NCBI RefSeq assembly: GCF_013368755.1
Contig: NC_049561.1
Coordinates: 5,642,001-5,706,000, forward strand
From: Talaromyces rugulosus
Lineage: Eukaryota > Ascomycota > Eurotiomycetes > Eurotiales > Trichocomaceae
Direction of reading: 5' to 3'
Length of the DNA: 64,000 nt
Numbering within the stretch: position 1 is the stretch's first letter; the number at the start of each line of letters is the position of its first letter. The notes beneath the pieces are model-generated. The model was given only the letters and a program-made list of their open reading frames with translations, had not been told where the DNA came from and made no database searches. Positions 1 to 11,454 of the stretch are shown here, in pieces. A program made the position numbers and the translations under genes.

Positions 1-1
1 G

Positions 2-1462
2 GGCTTCTTCAAGCTTGACGACCTTGTTGTTTCCTTCTTCCCAGATCGTGTCCCCAAGGACGCCTCTGAGAACCTCAAGCGCATGACCGTAGAAGACGTC
101 CTGACCCAGACCAGTGGCCATGGCCACGGAGAATCCGGCGGCGAGTGGCGCTCCATTGAAACCAGCTGGATTGACAAGTTCTTCTCTGTTCCTGTCGACT
201 TTGAGCCCGGCACAAAATTCACGTATTCGAGTGCCACGAGCTTCATGCTCTCTGCCATCGTCTCCAAGACTACGGGACAGCCTGTCCGCGATTTCCTCGA
301 GCCGAGGTTCTTCCGCCCGCTGGGCATCAAGTTGCTGACCTGGGATATTGGTCCAGAGGGTATCAACCCCGGCGGCAATGGAATTTCCTGCCTTACATCT
401 GACTTTCTGAAACTGGGCGTCCTGCACCTGCAAAAGGGCGAGTGGAATGGGAAGCAGATATTGCCCAAGGAGTGGGTTGAAGCTGCAAACAAGTCGCAGC
501 GAGGAAACCTGTATGGCTACCACTGGTGGACTGATTCGGAGGGAAGTGCTTGGGCCAGTGGTATGTTTGGCCAGTTTGCCGTCGTCTATCCCGAACATGA
601 TGCGGTACTCGTCACGAATGCTGCCGTTCCATCAGGAGCCAGGCCGCTGCAGGCCCTCATTCATCGCCACTTCCCAAGAATTCTTAAGGACAAGGCTGCC
701 GTGCAGCAGAGTCCGGAAGCTACCCAGCAACTCGCAAAAACAATCTCTGAGTTGCGCGTGCTCCCAGTCTTCCAAAAGACACCACCCAGCCCAGGGCAAC
801 AGACGGTGAATCGGGAAAGATTCGTTGCCAAGGACAACGAAGACGGCGTTGTTTCGTTTGCGTTGGATTTTAAGAGCGACTCGCTCCTTGTCTTCAACCT
901 TCAAGATGCTCGCGGCTCCCATAGAGTCCAGGTGGGACTTGATGACTGGCTTTGGGGCACGACAAGCATCTCCGGTGCCAAGTTGCACCATGGATACGAG
1001 TCGACCACGGTCCCCGTGGTAGCCGGAGGTGTGTGGACGGCCGAGAACACCTTTGAAATAACCATGCAATACTCCGAGATGGCATTCTGTGACAAGGTGC
1101 TGATAACTTTTGCCAAAAACTATACCACCGCGAAACTAGAGCGCAGTGTCAACGTGAACTCGTTTGGAACGAAACGCCCGGCCGTCTGGGCGAGCGTTTT
1201 GGTTAAAGGAGATGAGCTTCAGTCAAACGACTTTGGAATAGAAGACTCGAAAGCCACATTTTCAACAGGGGAGAGCACCATTGGTGTTCTACTTGATAAC
1301 CCAGCCACACGAACGATTCTCTTGGAGGAAGTTCCCGATGTAGTGAATAACCCTCGTATCGACAAGGGTCGGCTATATACATTTGATATTATAGCGCATC
1401 ATATACCTGGGCTAGATCATGAGACACTGGCAAGGATTAACAAGAAGTTGGCTCAACTATAG
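2..1462 (+). CDS. Serine beta-lactamase-like hydrolase, 5'-truncated by window edge
   Basis: The reading frame is open from base 2, so the gene starts left of the window; 486 residues are visible. The first ~225 residues look like the second half of a class C beta-lactamase / penicillin-binding protein fold. A 'FTYSS' segment near 218-232 sits where the family has its YxN motif (here Y-S-S), and 'GMFGQ' near 559-575 sits where the KTG/HxG-type motif lies, resembling esterase or 6-aminohexanoate-dimer hydrolase members. The catalytic SxxK motif would be upstream and cannot be checked. The last ~240 residues form a separate beta-rich C-terminal part. It ends 213 bp from the convergent transporter gene. 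Substrate is unknown, and I see no link to the amino-sugar genes beyond proximity. Confidence 0.75.
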   Translation, partial: GFFKLDDLVVSFFPDRVPKDASENLKRMTVEDVLTQTSGHGHGESGGEWRSIETSWIDKFFSVPVDFEPGTKFTYSSATSFMLSAIVSKTTGQPVRDFLEPRFFRPLGIKLLTWDIGPEGINPGGNGISCLTSDFLKLGVLHLQKGEWNGKQILPKEWVEAANKSQRGNLYGYHWWTDSEGSAWASGMFGQFAVVYPEHDAVLVTNAAVPSGARPLQALIHRHFPRILKDKAAVQQSPEATQQLAKTISELRVLPVFQKTPPSPGQQTVNRERFVAKDNEDGVVSFALDFKSDSLLVFNLQDARGSHRVQVGLDDWLWGTTSISGAKLHHGYESTTVPVVAGGVWTAENTFEITMQYSEMAFCDKVLITFAKNYTTAKLERSVNVNSFGTKRPAVWASVLVKGDELQSNDFGIEDSKATFSTGESTIGVLLDNPATRTILLEEVPDVVNNPRIDKGRLYTFDIIAHHIPGLDHETLARINKKLAQL

Positions 1463-1675
1463 ATCATCGAGAAAGAAAGTGATATTATAGAAGCAAGGGG
1501 AAGACGATTGAGACGTTTCTATAGAGAAAGCTACAGGATGTGTTCCAACGGCCTTTAGAATGAGTGAATACGAGATTTCTTTACTTTAGACTGTCTGTAT
1601 ATACCAATATAGGCGAAACAAACAGGTAAAGTATCCCGCAAGTATAATACATGAAATATGTCAATATGAGCAACC

Positions 1676-3316
1676 CTACTTCCCCTGCTCCGGAGCAACC
1701 TCTTGGATCGTCTCATCCGAAAACTTAAGATCTTCTTCGACATCGGTAGTGTCTTTGACCTTGAAAACTACAGGAATCGCAACCAATAAGGACCCAACGA
1801 GAATTCCCCAGCAGGAAGCGAATTCGTTCATGAATGGCGTTTCCAAGGCATCCATTCTATCATTTCTGTCAGCACAGGTCGAAGAAAAAAAAGGGAAAGT
1901 GGATTACATACCGCCAGGTGACAGCTTGGCCAACTGATTGAATACCTTTGTAAAAGCCGGCAAAGTTGGCGAGCTTGCGACTATTATTACTCAAGGAGCC
2001 CATGATCCTGACTAGTCAGTACTCTATTTTTAATATCAAAGATAAAAGGGAAGCAACTCACCAGTACGAAAAGGTCTGGAAAGAGGCATCGTAAAAGCCA
2101 TAAAACATGTAAAGAAACATGGGTCCAACGTATCCAGACGAGCTCCAATCCATGGTGGGCGCCACAGAGCGATCATACCCCTTTTGGAAAGCGTAGCCGC
2201 CTCCCCAGATGGCCATTGTGAGGACAAAAAGCAATCCAAAGATGAGCTTGGCTCGCATGCTGCGTGAGAAGCGCTTCATGTCCAGTAGTTGGCCAAAGAC
2301 AAATGCTCCAATCATCTGGCAGAGCCAGTACAGTAGACTGTTCAAGGAGCGTGTGCGAATATTGAAGTAGGCCCCGTTTACGCTATTGAATTGGTATGCT
2401 GTGAACCAATTGCTTGCCATGAACATGGGGAAGAGCAAGATAATATACGAGTCGTGTTTCAAAGTCACAAACAAACCCTTGAATTCGGTCGACCATGTGG
2501 GATGTTTAATGGCAATAACTTTGGAGCCGTCCTTGCGTTTGATGTACTTGGAGTCCAACAGACCCCAGGCCAAGAAGAAGCCGATCGCCATGAGGATTAT
2601 GAATGCGATATATGTTCCGTCGTTTACTTCTCCTGCCGTTGAATGGATATTTTGACCGAGCGGGACCTGTTTTTTTTTTTTTCAAACGTAAGCGCATATC
2701 AATTATTGCTAGTGATCGAGGTGCATACCAAACTACCAATAACTCCGCCCAGGTTGAAAACCACCCAGAAGAAAGCGATGAACTTGCCCTTTTGCTCTTC
2801 AAGCGGATAGCTCATCATCACAGTTCCTTGAGCACACCATAGTAGACCGGCACATACACCGAGGAGGGCGCCGGCAAAAATCAAGAATCCCACATTATTA
2901 TTGTGAGAATATGAAAGTAACGCAGCGACATATAAAAGATAACCAAAACCACCGCAGGAAAGAGTCAATTTCAATCCGACTCTGTTCGCAAACGTACCAG
3001 CGAAAAACCCGACGACCGATAAGGTGCTATACAGGGCCGTGTTGGCATTGTTCACATCGTGCGGATTGATCTGTCCACCTCCACCGAGACCAGTGACGGC
3101 ATTGTACATGCCTGGACACAGGAAGCAGACAAATGATACCAGAGCAAGCTGTGCCTCTGGCGAGGCGAACCATGGGAATTTCCAAGTGCCGATCTTGATT
3201 GGTTTGTACATCCAGGGCTTCCCTTCAGCTGAGATGTCTTCGCCCGCCGGCGACGAGGCGCTTTCTCTCATTTCATATGTTTCCTGCTCGGAATTTGGAT
3301 CATGTTTTGTAGACAT
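1676..3316 (-). CDS. UNC-93 (DUF895)-type membrane transporter, candidate GlcNAc importer
   Basis: Four exons on the minus strand: 3316-2729, 2666-2062, 2007-1912 and 1865-1676, giving 492 aa. The protein has a hydrophilic acidic N-terminus (~45 aa), about 11-12 hydrophobic segments, and features of fungal UNC-93/DUF895 MFS proteins: the 'VPLGQNIHS' loop, the 'YWIMGSLSN' segment and 'GFYKGIQS' late in the sequence. All introns are GT-AG and 50-70 nt. It is divergently transcribed from the GlcNAc-6-P deacetylase, sharing a 1.3-kb intergenic region. That position matches the transporter slot (ngt1) of the fungal GlcNAc catabolic cluster, so I infer GlcNAc uptake across the plasma membrane. The substrate cannot be read from the sequence, and the family includes many uncharacterised members. 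Confidence 0.85.
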
Positions 3317-4660
3317 GATGGCGATGGCCTTGTGTTTCAGTTCCTACTGTATACAAGTTTGCGTCGGATGTTGAAATCACCAGCCCGGTAGATGGGGATG
3401 AGGGATGAGAAGATAGAAGCAAGCGGGGGGAGACTGGACAGTTAAAACGTATTATTATCCAAGCGATGCTGACATTATGCCAAGTGACCCCCGGTCGATG
3501 TGATCATAGCGCAGGCTGCCAAATGCAGTAGGGATCTTCAAGATCCTGGATCGTGTATTACATCCCCGGAAAACGTGTCGATTGGCATTCCGTTTACTTG
3601 GACATTAGTCAGAGAAATGTGGCGATGAACCAACTACAGCCCAAAACGAGTTCATTTTGACGATTTATCTGATTTCTATCTATAGATGATTAGTATGGTA
3701 TGACACAAAAAAAAAGCTATCCAAGACACTGGAGAGCCTGTGCACCAACATGCAAAGGTTGTTTTCAGCTCTGGTCTTGTGCATTAATGCCGAACACGTC
3801 TTGTGCATTGTCCAATGAAGAACCGAATGCAGAGACATCTGGATTAGGTAATCCAAACCGTAGGGCTGGTTACATGGAGAGAGAGCTGGGGAGACGGAAC
3901 GGTAGCATCCTGTCATTTCATCGTAGTTGATTACCTGGTTGTCAAGATTATGTAAAAGAAAGGGAGGCTGACGGCGTATGAAATAATAATAATGAAACAA
4001 AATGAAAACGATCCTTTGGGATTCTTAATTTCGCTAAGATAAGACGGTCAGCTGACACTGACAGTAGGCAAAAAATACGGGGTAATCGGCATTACACAAA
4101 ATGACACTAGCCCGCTGTATGGCCCGTTTCGCGTAATTCCGCTAGCCTGTTCCGGCATAGCAGTGGCAGCCCAAAGAGGCAAGGCGCCAAGAACAAGCCC
4201 CGCCTGCGAACGTCACGGTATCGATCTCTTATCGGGGCTATCGTAGCATCCAGCATCCGGCATCCACGCGCTGTTGCAGCAACTCGCTCTGACTCCTATG
4301 GCGTATCCAGCTTTCCTTGTTTGTCATGGCAATGCGAATGTTCCATTGCCAGTCCAGCCAACCCCGTTTCGGGAACTCTGCACTCGCTCGGCCTCTGGAC
4401 CCGGCCGAGAAAAAAAAATAAAGTCCATGTCACGTCGTGATTTCCCTGGAAGGTAATTCAAGAGCCCCGCCACCGATGACTGTTTTTTTTTTGCTCCTTT
4501 GCTTTCGTCCCAGCTTCTTCTCTTCTTCTTTTCTTATCCAGTGCTGAAAGCCTGGTCAAAACACAAGACAGACATTTAAATAAACTGCTGATATCCATCT
4601 CAGCAGTTGAGCTGCAGAAAGGAAGCACGCCGATTTGCTGTCTACTCCTCCAGTGACATC
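3317..4660. promoter_or_regulatory. Divergent intergenic region, transporter / deacetylase
   Basis: This 1.34-kb gap separates the start codons of the transporter (minus) and the GlcNAc-6-P deacetylase (plus). I see no convincing coding sequence. A CT-rich, T-tract segment at about 4483-4540 precedes the deacetylase start, as is common in fungal leaders. Sites fitting the CreA consensus SYGGRG occur (for example near 3424 and 3887) but at about the frequency expected by chance. The arrangement allows shared control of import and the first committed catabolic step. Confidence 0.5.
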
Positions 4661-6092
4661 ATGCCATCCCGCCAAGTCGATGCGCAACCGCGCATCACCA
4701 AATTCACCAACTGTCGCATCCTCAAAAACGGCCAACTCATCGAGCAGGATCTATGGATCGATTCATTCTCCGGCAAAATCCTGCGCGACCAGGAAGCCTT
4801 TTATGAGCTACACCTGTCTCCGGACCAGGTCATCGACCTGAACGGGCGCATTCTCGCCCCGGGGTTTATTGACGTCCAACTCAACGGCGCGCAGGGCTTC
4901 GATTATTCAGTACCCCAAGCCACGCGCGAGGAATACGATGCCGGATTCTTGGAGTCGAATCGCGGTCTGATCAAGACGGGCGTGACATCCTTTCTGCCCA
5001 CTACCGTGAGCACGACAGCCGAGAACTACCAAAAGGTTGGTGAAATCTTTTCCACATGGGTTTTATGGCATCATATTAATCGAGTAACAGGTTCTCCCCT
5101 CTCTTGCTCCCACCGGGACTCGTCGTCCCCACGATGGCACAGAGTCGCTCGGGGCCCACGTTGAAGGGCCCTTTATCAACCCGTCGCGCAACGGCATCCA
5201 CAAGCCTGAAGTGCTTATATCGGCAGCGCAGGGATTCCAGGACATTGTCGATTGTTACGGCCTGGAAAACATCCCCGAGGTCAAGGCCAGCGAAGAAGAT
5301 ACCCCCCTTGCAAACGGACACGCCAACGGCCAAACCAACGGCACGTCCACCACCAAGCCGGCCATCAAGATGATCACCGCAGCCCCTGAAGTCGGACACA
5401 TGACCAAGAACATTCGCGAACTCACAGCGCGCGGCATCGTCTACTCGATCGGCCACTCGGACGCCACCTACGAACAGGCCATGACGGCAGTCGGCCAAGG
5501 CGCCATGATGATCACGCATCTCTTCAACGCCATGCGGCCCTTTTACCACCGCAACCCGGGCGTTTTCGGCCTGCTCGGCCAAAGCGACCTGCCCAAACCG
5601 TTCTTTGGCGTCATCGCCGACGGAATCCACCTGCACCCAACCTCCATTAAAATCGCATACAACGCACACAGCGAAGGGCTCATCCTCGTCACCGACGCAA
5701 TGCGCCTCTGCGGCTTGCCCGACGGTACATATGACTGGACCAACGGCGACCGCATCATCAAAAAGGGTGTGCGCCTGACCCTCGAGGGATCGGACAAAAT
5801 CGCCGGCAGCTCTGCAACCCTGATCGAATGCGTCAACAACTTCCGACGCTGGACCGCGGCTTCCACGGCCGAAACCCTGGTCGCCGTCACCGCGACGCCC
5901 GCGCGCATGCTGGGCTTGGAGAAAATCAAGGGAACTCTGGACCACGGCGCCGATGCCGATCTGGTCGTGCTTAGCGATAGGCTAGATTCGTACAGCGGAC
6001 CGACGCTGACGGTGGACCAGGTGTGGAAGTTTGGTGTCAAGGTTCACGATACTGATGAGAAGCCGGTGGTCAGCGCAAAGGTTTCGCAGTAG
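4661..6092 (+). CDS. dac1: N-acetylglucosamine-6-phosphate deacetylase (NagA/Dac1)
   Basis: Removes acetate from GlcNAc-6-phosphate to give glucosamine-6-phosphate in the cytosol, the first committed step of GlcNAc catabolism. Two exons, 4661-5035 and 5091-6092, encode 458 aa. The frame extends upstream to a TTG, but the first ATG is at 4661 and fits the family N-terminus. The amidohydrolase signature is complete: 'DVQLNG' near residue 70, Glu150 in HVEGP, His247 in GHSDAT, His268 in THLFNAM, His305 in ADGIH and Asp327 in VTDAM. These correspond to Glu131, His195, His216, His251 and Asp273 of E. coli NagA. A low-complexity insertion rich in Asn, Gly and Thr spans residues ~191-215. Neighbours are the candidate transporter (divergent) and choline oxidase (convergent). 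Confidence 0.95.
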
Positions 6093-6625
6093 CCTTTTTC
6101 CTACGTTTTGATTTCCTTGATTTTTAAACTATAATTTTCACCCTGACAATTAGGTTCTTGCTTGCTTGCTTGCTTTGTATCAGCATGTTGGAGTTTATAT
6201 TGACTGGTCTTTTTTTTTTTTGTCCTTGTTGTTTTGTTTTGTAGACTTGAGAATCATAGAGTAAGAAAGCGCAGCATAACTATTATTATGTACTCTGTAT
6301 ATTACTGGGTTGATAGATGTGATACCATATTCAATAGAATCATTGATTGTTATTTTTTTGTGAATGTTTTGTATGAATAATTTTTATATGAATGCTTTGT
6401 TTATATTTCGACACGAAATAATAATATTCAACAGTAAGTATGTAGTAGTAATAGTAATGACATGACTTTTTTTATAAATGTTCTCGTGAAACATGGGTAT
6501 CGTGTCTCATCCCCTCCCTTTTCCGTCTTTCCCCTCAATCATACAGATAAAATTTTATAGGTAGCCGCCCAAAAATGGTTAGAATTCTGTATACACGGCC
6601 ACAACAAAAAAAAACAAAAAAGTTT
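6093..6625. other. Convergent 3' intergenic region
   Basis: AT-rich spacer between the stop codons of the deacetylase and the choline oxidase. It contains a short CTTG(C) repeat near 6157-6176 and T-tracts. It probably holds both 3' UTRs and polyadenylation signals. I see no gene. Confidence 0.6.
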
Positions 6626-8311
6626 CTACAGGCGAGGCTGGTTCTTCTTCCAGCCAGCTTCTTCGGCAATAAGTTCGGCGGCACGCTCGCCGATAGCCAG
6701 GACCGTGAGCATGGGATTGATAGTGGGCATGTTGGGGAAGACGCCAGCGTCAGCGATGCGGACGTTCTTCAGACCGCGCAGACGCAGTTCAGGGTCAACG
6801 ACAGCCAAGGGGTCGCGTTGGACGTCGCCCATCTTGGTGGTACCGGCGGGGTGGTAGACGGTGTGTGCGACTCGGCGGCCGTACTCGGACAGAGCTTCGT
6901 CGGAGACGACGCTTGGACCGGGAGCGACTTCGCGCTTGATCCAGTCCTTGAAAGGCGCCTGTTGGGCAACTTGGCGGGCGGCTTTGAAGCCGGCGACAAT
7001 GGTGGCTGCGTCGTAGCCCTCTGGGTCGGTGAAGTAGCGGAAGTCGAGGGCGGGCTTGACGTTGGGGTCGGACGAAGTCAGGTAGAGACGGCCGCGAGAG
7101 CGCGGGCGAGGGATGTTGGGCGTCATGCAAAAGGCGTCCTTGGGGGTGTCGTAGCCCAGGCGCGTGGTGTTTAGGCAAAAGGGAATCTGGTAGCAGTGCA
7201 TCATGACATCGGCTGCACGCCCGTCACTGCCGGCCGCATTGGCGGGCTCGCGGCGCAGGAAAATTCCGGCGTCAGAGTCCATGGTGGTCTGGTTTGGCGG
7301 CACTGGCTGGTTGAGTTCCCAGATGATGATACTCTCTGGGTGGTCAATAAGGTTCTCGCCAATGCCCCGAATGTCCTTAACGACAGGAATGCCGAGGGAA
7401 GACAGCTGGTCTCCGGGACCAATTCCAGACAGCATTAGCAGACGCGGAGTGTCGACAGCGCCGGCGCAAATGATGGTCTCGACCTTTGGACGCAGTGTGT
7501 GCTTGACACCCGATTGGAGAGTAATGTCGACTCCGGTAACGACATCGCCGTCCACATTCACACGAGACACCCAGGCGTTGGTCAGTATGGTCAAGTTTGG
7601 CCGCTTCTCCTCGCCGCGGAGAATCGGATGGATATAGGCGACACTGGCGCTGCTACGGCGGCCGTCGTCTGGGTTATATGAGACGGAGAAAAAGCCCACG
7701 CCCTCGGTGAGCTCTCCCTTGGAGCGGATCTCCTGGTTGAAGTCGTCAATGACAGGAATGTCCAAGGCGGTGGAGCACGACTGCACCCAGTCCTTGCAGA
7801 GCTGGTTGCGGTGGCGCGCGTGGACGGGCTGCACGGTGTTGCGCAGGTTGTCCAGGATGCGAGAAAAGGTGTCAAAGGACCAGCCCTTGCAGCCCTGGGC
7901 CTCCCAGAGCTTGGTGTCGTATTCAAAGGGGCGGAAGGAAATCAGTGTATTGTGCGAGGAGCAGCCGCCAAGCACCTTGGCTCGGGAGTGCCGGATATGG
8001 CTATTTCCTGCGGCGGTCAGTACAGTTCTCTCTCTTTATCTCTCTCTATTTTGGTGTAGCTTACCCATTGGCTGTTCAGTGGTCGGGTAGTCGTAGTCCA
8101 GCTCGCCGCCCAGCAGGTTGAGCCATTCCTTGAGGTTCAAGACACGGTCGTCCATGAAATCGCTAGGACCGGCCTCAATCAGCAGAACGCGCTTGTTGGG
8201 CAAGTACTCTGCCAGGCGCGCGGCGATGACACAGCCAGCGGTGCCTCCTCCTACGACCACATAGTCGTAGCTGTCCACGTCGGTGGCCGGGAGAAGGGTA
8301 GTGGTGGCCAT
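6626..8311 (-). CDS. codA: Choline oxidase (GMC oxidoreductase, covalent FAD)
   Basis: Oxidises choline to betaine aldehyde and on to glycine betaine with O2 as acceptor, producing H2O2. Two exons, 8311-8065 and 8007-6626, encode 542 aa, close to the length of characterised choline oxidases. The N-terminus has the dinucleotide-binding '[10 protein letters not shown]' motif. The flavin-attachment region reads GGCSSHN with His101, equivalent to the FAD-linked His99 of Arthrobacter globiformis choline oxidase. Catalytic His468 (TVYHPAGT) and Asn513 (TINP) match His466 and Asn510 there. Similarity along the chain is high enough to prefer choline oxidase over a generic alcohol or glucose oxidase. 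No peroxisomal SKL-type end is seen (C-terminus PRL). It is transcribed away from the betaine aldehyde dehydrogenase gene. Confidence 0.93.
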
Positions 8312-9528
8312 GGTGTTGTCGCTGTCGTGTAGAGAATGCAGTTAACTCAAAACCGCAGGCCGGACAGACTGCAGGAATTGAAGCAGAATAGATGCGAGAT
8401 ATAACAAAATATTGTCAGAGTGCCAGGGAATTGACAGAGAATTGACAGAGAGAGGAGCAAGAGAGAAGAACAGGGCGGGCACGCGATTTAACGCCTGCGG
8501 TCTTTGCAGGTGGGGCGATTAAGACCCACCTGGTCGCCGATAAGGAATGGTCGATAAGTTTTTTTTTTTCTTCTTTTCCTGCCCTCGTATTAAAATAACG
8601 ATATATGCTACAATATACGTACTTCTTCTGTATCTCCTATAGTGTAGTGATCACAATATCAACTTTAATGCCGTGAGACAAGACACCTTATCTCATACCG
8701 ACTGAAAGGAACATGCAGGACCGCGGTACGCACTACAAAATAAGTACGTACAAGAGAAAAAAAGACGCCATTCCCGAGACAGCAAGCCCTTAGATTATCA
8801 TGGGGCCAACTGTCAGCGCCGGGTGTCGGTGTGCAGCTACTAAAAAGTGAAAACTAAATAGTAGTAAAAGGTGACGTCGGCGGGCAGCTCCCCCACAATC
8901 GCGAGAAATAGTATTACCTCTTTATGTATAAGCCCTGGATGCAGAATACAGCGGTCAATTAGGACAGGAGGTCACGGCAATAACAAGACACAGAACTGCG
9001 TATACAGTATTTATATTCTGTCTTCGGGCGCAAAAGTATTCGGTATATCTCTTGCACATACTCGAATTGGAGAGAATTTACTAAGTTCAGCGTCCTCGAC
9101 TAGCGGACGCCCTAGTCCCAAAACGGGCAATAACTAGCAAGCCCAGAGGACACAGCATGTGCACGCTGCATGGTACTGCATGGTACTGCATACCCCAAAT
9201 GCCGCTGAGTCGGGTCCAACCAGGGGCAGATGGCAGATTCTTCAATTAGTCTTACTCTATACAGCAGTCTTTATGATTGGTTTATGCAGCAGTTTACTTG
9301 TAGTACATAGTTCATAGTATGTAGTAAGAGGAAGCCCAGGTGGGGCTCCGGTGATTCCAGCCAATGGCGGCCCTGATCTCCGTCCCCGCCGCCGAGCAAG
9401 TTCACCTCGGCCAGAGCAGTTTCCGTCTTCCTATCACCAACTTCTTGATTCTCGCACATTGAATTGAGTCGACGTGCAACAAATTCTGGACTCTGCAAGG
9501 ACTCTGAAAGTCCAGACTTAATCACACC
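8312..9528. promoter_or_regulatory. Divergent intergenic region of the choline module
   Basis: This 1.2-kb gap separates choline oxidase (minus) from betaine aldehyde dehydrogenase (plus) and probably carries both promoters. It includes a small direct repeat of TGCATGGTAC, 2.5 copies, at 9167-9192. No credible coding sequence is present: short open frames on both strands lack family features and codon structure. Confidence 0.5.
9167..9192. repeat. Short tandem repeat TGCATGGTAC x2.5
   Basis: Two exact 10-bp units followed by a partial third (TGCATACC) lie about 340 bp upstream of the betaine aldehyde dehydrogenase start. Each unit contains the palindrome TGCA. It may be a regulatory element, but no known site is assigned. 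Confidence 0.7.
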
Positions 9529-11088
9529 ATGGCCGTCACATACCCCGCCCGTCAACTGTACTACAACGGCCAGTCACAGCCCGCCACCTCCAGCAAGACC
9601 TTCCAGACCATCGACCCGGCCACTGGAGCACACATTGCAGACATCCACGAGGCATCGCACGCCGACATTGACAGCGCCATTGCCTCTGCCGACAGGGCCT
9701 TTCCATCGTGGTCCACCACGCCCGCCATCCAGCGTGCCCGCATTCTGCAAAAGGCCGCGCAGCTGCTGCGCGACCACAATGACGAGATTGCCACCGCCGA
9801 GACACACGATACGGGCAAAGCCTTTACAGAGACAAGCGTTGTCGATGTCACCACAGGCGCCGATGTTCTGGAATACTTTGCCAATTTGGTCGGCGGCGGC
9901 GGCTTGAATGGCGAGACCACCCAGCTGCGAGAAGACGCCTGGGTGTACACCAAAAAGGCGCCTTTGGGCGTGTGTGCCGGCATTGGGGCCTGGAACTATC
10001 CTATTCAGATGTAAGTTGAGCGAGTTGAGCGAGTTGGGTGGAACTGAGTAGTGCTAATGACGCTCTGCAGAGCTCTCTGGAAGTCTGCGCCTTGCCTCGC
10101 AGCCGGCAACACCATGGTCTACAAGCCCAGCGAGTTCACCTCCCTTCACGGCGAAACCCTGGCCAAGATCTACACCGAAGCTGGCTTACCAGCCGGTGTT
10201 TTCAACGTTGTCCACGGCGCCGGCGACGTCGGCGCATACCTAACCTCTCATCCTTCCATCGCCAAAGTCTCCTTCACGGGACAGGTTTCCACAGGCAAAA
10301 AGGTAGCCGGCAGTGCCGCAGGCGGCATGAAATATGTCACCATGGAACTCGGCGGCAAGTCCCCCTTGATTATCCTGCCAGACTCTGATCTGGAAAATGC
10401 CGTGGACGGTGCCATGATGGCCAACTTTTACAGCACCGGCCAGGTATGCACCAACGGCACACGAGTGTTTGTGCCCACAAGCCTCAAATCCGCGTTTGAG
10501 AAGCGCCTGCTCGAAAAGATGGAATACGTACGGGCTGGCCCCGTCATGGACCCAGCAACCAACCTAGGCCCTCTTGTCTCGCGCCCCCACTATGAAAAAG
10601 TCACCAGCTACATCCGCCACGGCATCGAGCAAGACGGCGCAAAACTGTTGTATGGCGGCCTCGGCCAACCGGCCAGCCTACCTCCCTCCTTGCACGGAGG
10701 ATTCTGGGTCCAACCCACCATTTTCACGGATTGCACGGACGATATGAAAATCGTGCGCGAGGAGATTTTTGGCCCGGTACTCTCGATCCTGCCGTACCAA
10801 ACCGTCGACGAAGCCGTGCGTCGCGCCAACACGACAGAATTGGGTCTTGCCGCGGGCGTGTTCACTAGTGATTTAAACAAGGCTCATCGCATCATCGACC
10901 AGCTGCAGGCAGGTATCACATGGATTAATTCATGGGGCGAATCACCGGCGGAAATGAGTGTCGGAGGGTGGAAGCACAGTGGTGTCGGAGTCGAGAATGG
11001 ACGGAGAGGTATTGAGGCCTGGGTCAGGAATAAGAGTACGTTGGTTGATATGGCGGGCTCGGTGGCCACGGCTTTTGCAAAATTGTAA
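9529..11088 (+). CDS. badA: Betaine aldehyde dehydrogenase (ALDH superfamily)
   Basis: NAD(P)-dependent oxidation of betaine aldehyde to glycine betaine. Two exons, 9529-10010 and 10071-11088, give 499 aa; the intron carries a clear GCTAATGAC branch-point-like sequence. Key ALDH residues are present: the 'IGAWNYP' cofactor-site segment, 'FTGQVSTGK' (glycine motif), Glu253 in MELGGKS and catalytic Cys287 in GQVCTNG, at nearly the same positions as Glu252 and Cys286 of E. coli BetB. The '[13 protein letters not shown]' context favours betaine aldehyde dehydrogenase over general ALDHs. It lies divergent from choline oxidase, so the pair forms a complete choline-to-betaine pathway, and it converges on the deaminase gene. 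Confidence 0.93.
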
Positions 11089-11454
11089 CAAAAAAGGAAA
11101 AAAGTACACATGAGATCAATGACTTGAATAAACATACAAATACATACACTTAGTGACACACACTACATACACTTTTACAAAACACAGCTATATAAATTGA
11201 AATCATTCAGTCTAGATTCACGCGCTATAGATAATGGTATATTCTGTTGCCAAACTGTATTTCGCCATACGCCCAATTCTCCGTATACATACGAGTTACA
11301 AAGTCTTTTCCACTCTTTGACTCGTTTTAATCTGTTATGCAACAACAACAACAACGACAAAAGCAATCCCAAATAAGATACCAACAGATAATAAAAGCCG
11401 AAACAACGCTTTGTAGTTAAGTTTTGAAAAAAAATCCGTATTAAAATCCTCGGC
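11089..11454. other. Convergent 3' intergenic region
   Basis: AT-rich spacer between the stop codons of betaine aldehyde dehydrogenase and glucosamine-6-phosphate deaminase. It includes a CAACAACAA run near 11340. I see no gene. Confidence 0.6.

Noticed and set aside
3317..4660. CreA (SYGGRG) sites in the transporter/deacetylase promoter
   Set aside because: About six matches in 1.34 kb, close to the five expected by chance for this degenerate motif.
5076..5945. 289-codon ORF antisense to the deacetylase
   Set aside because: Shadow of the codon pattern of the deacetylase exon; Val/Gly/Asp-rich with no family feature.
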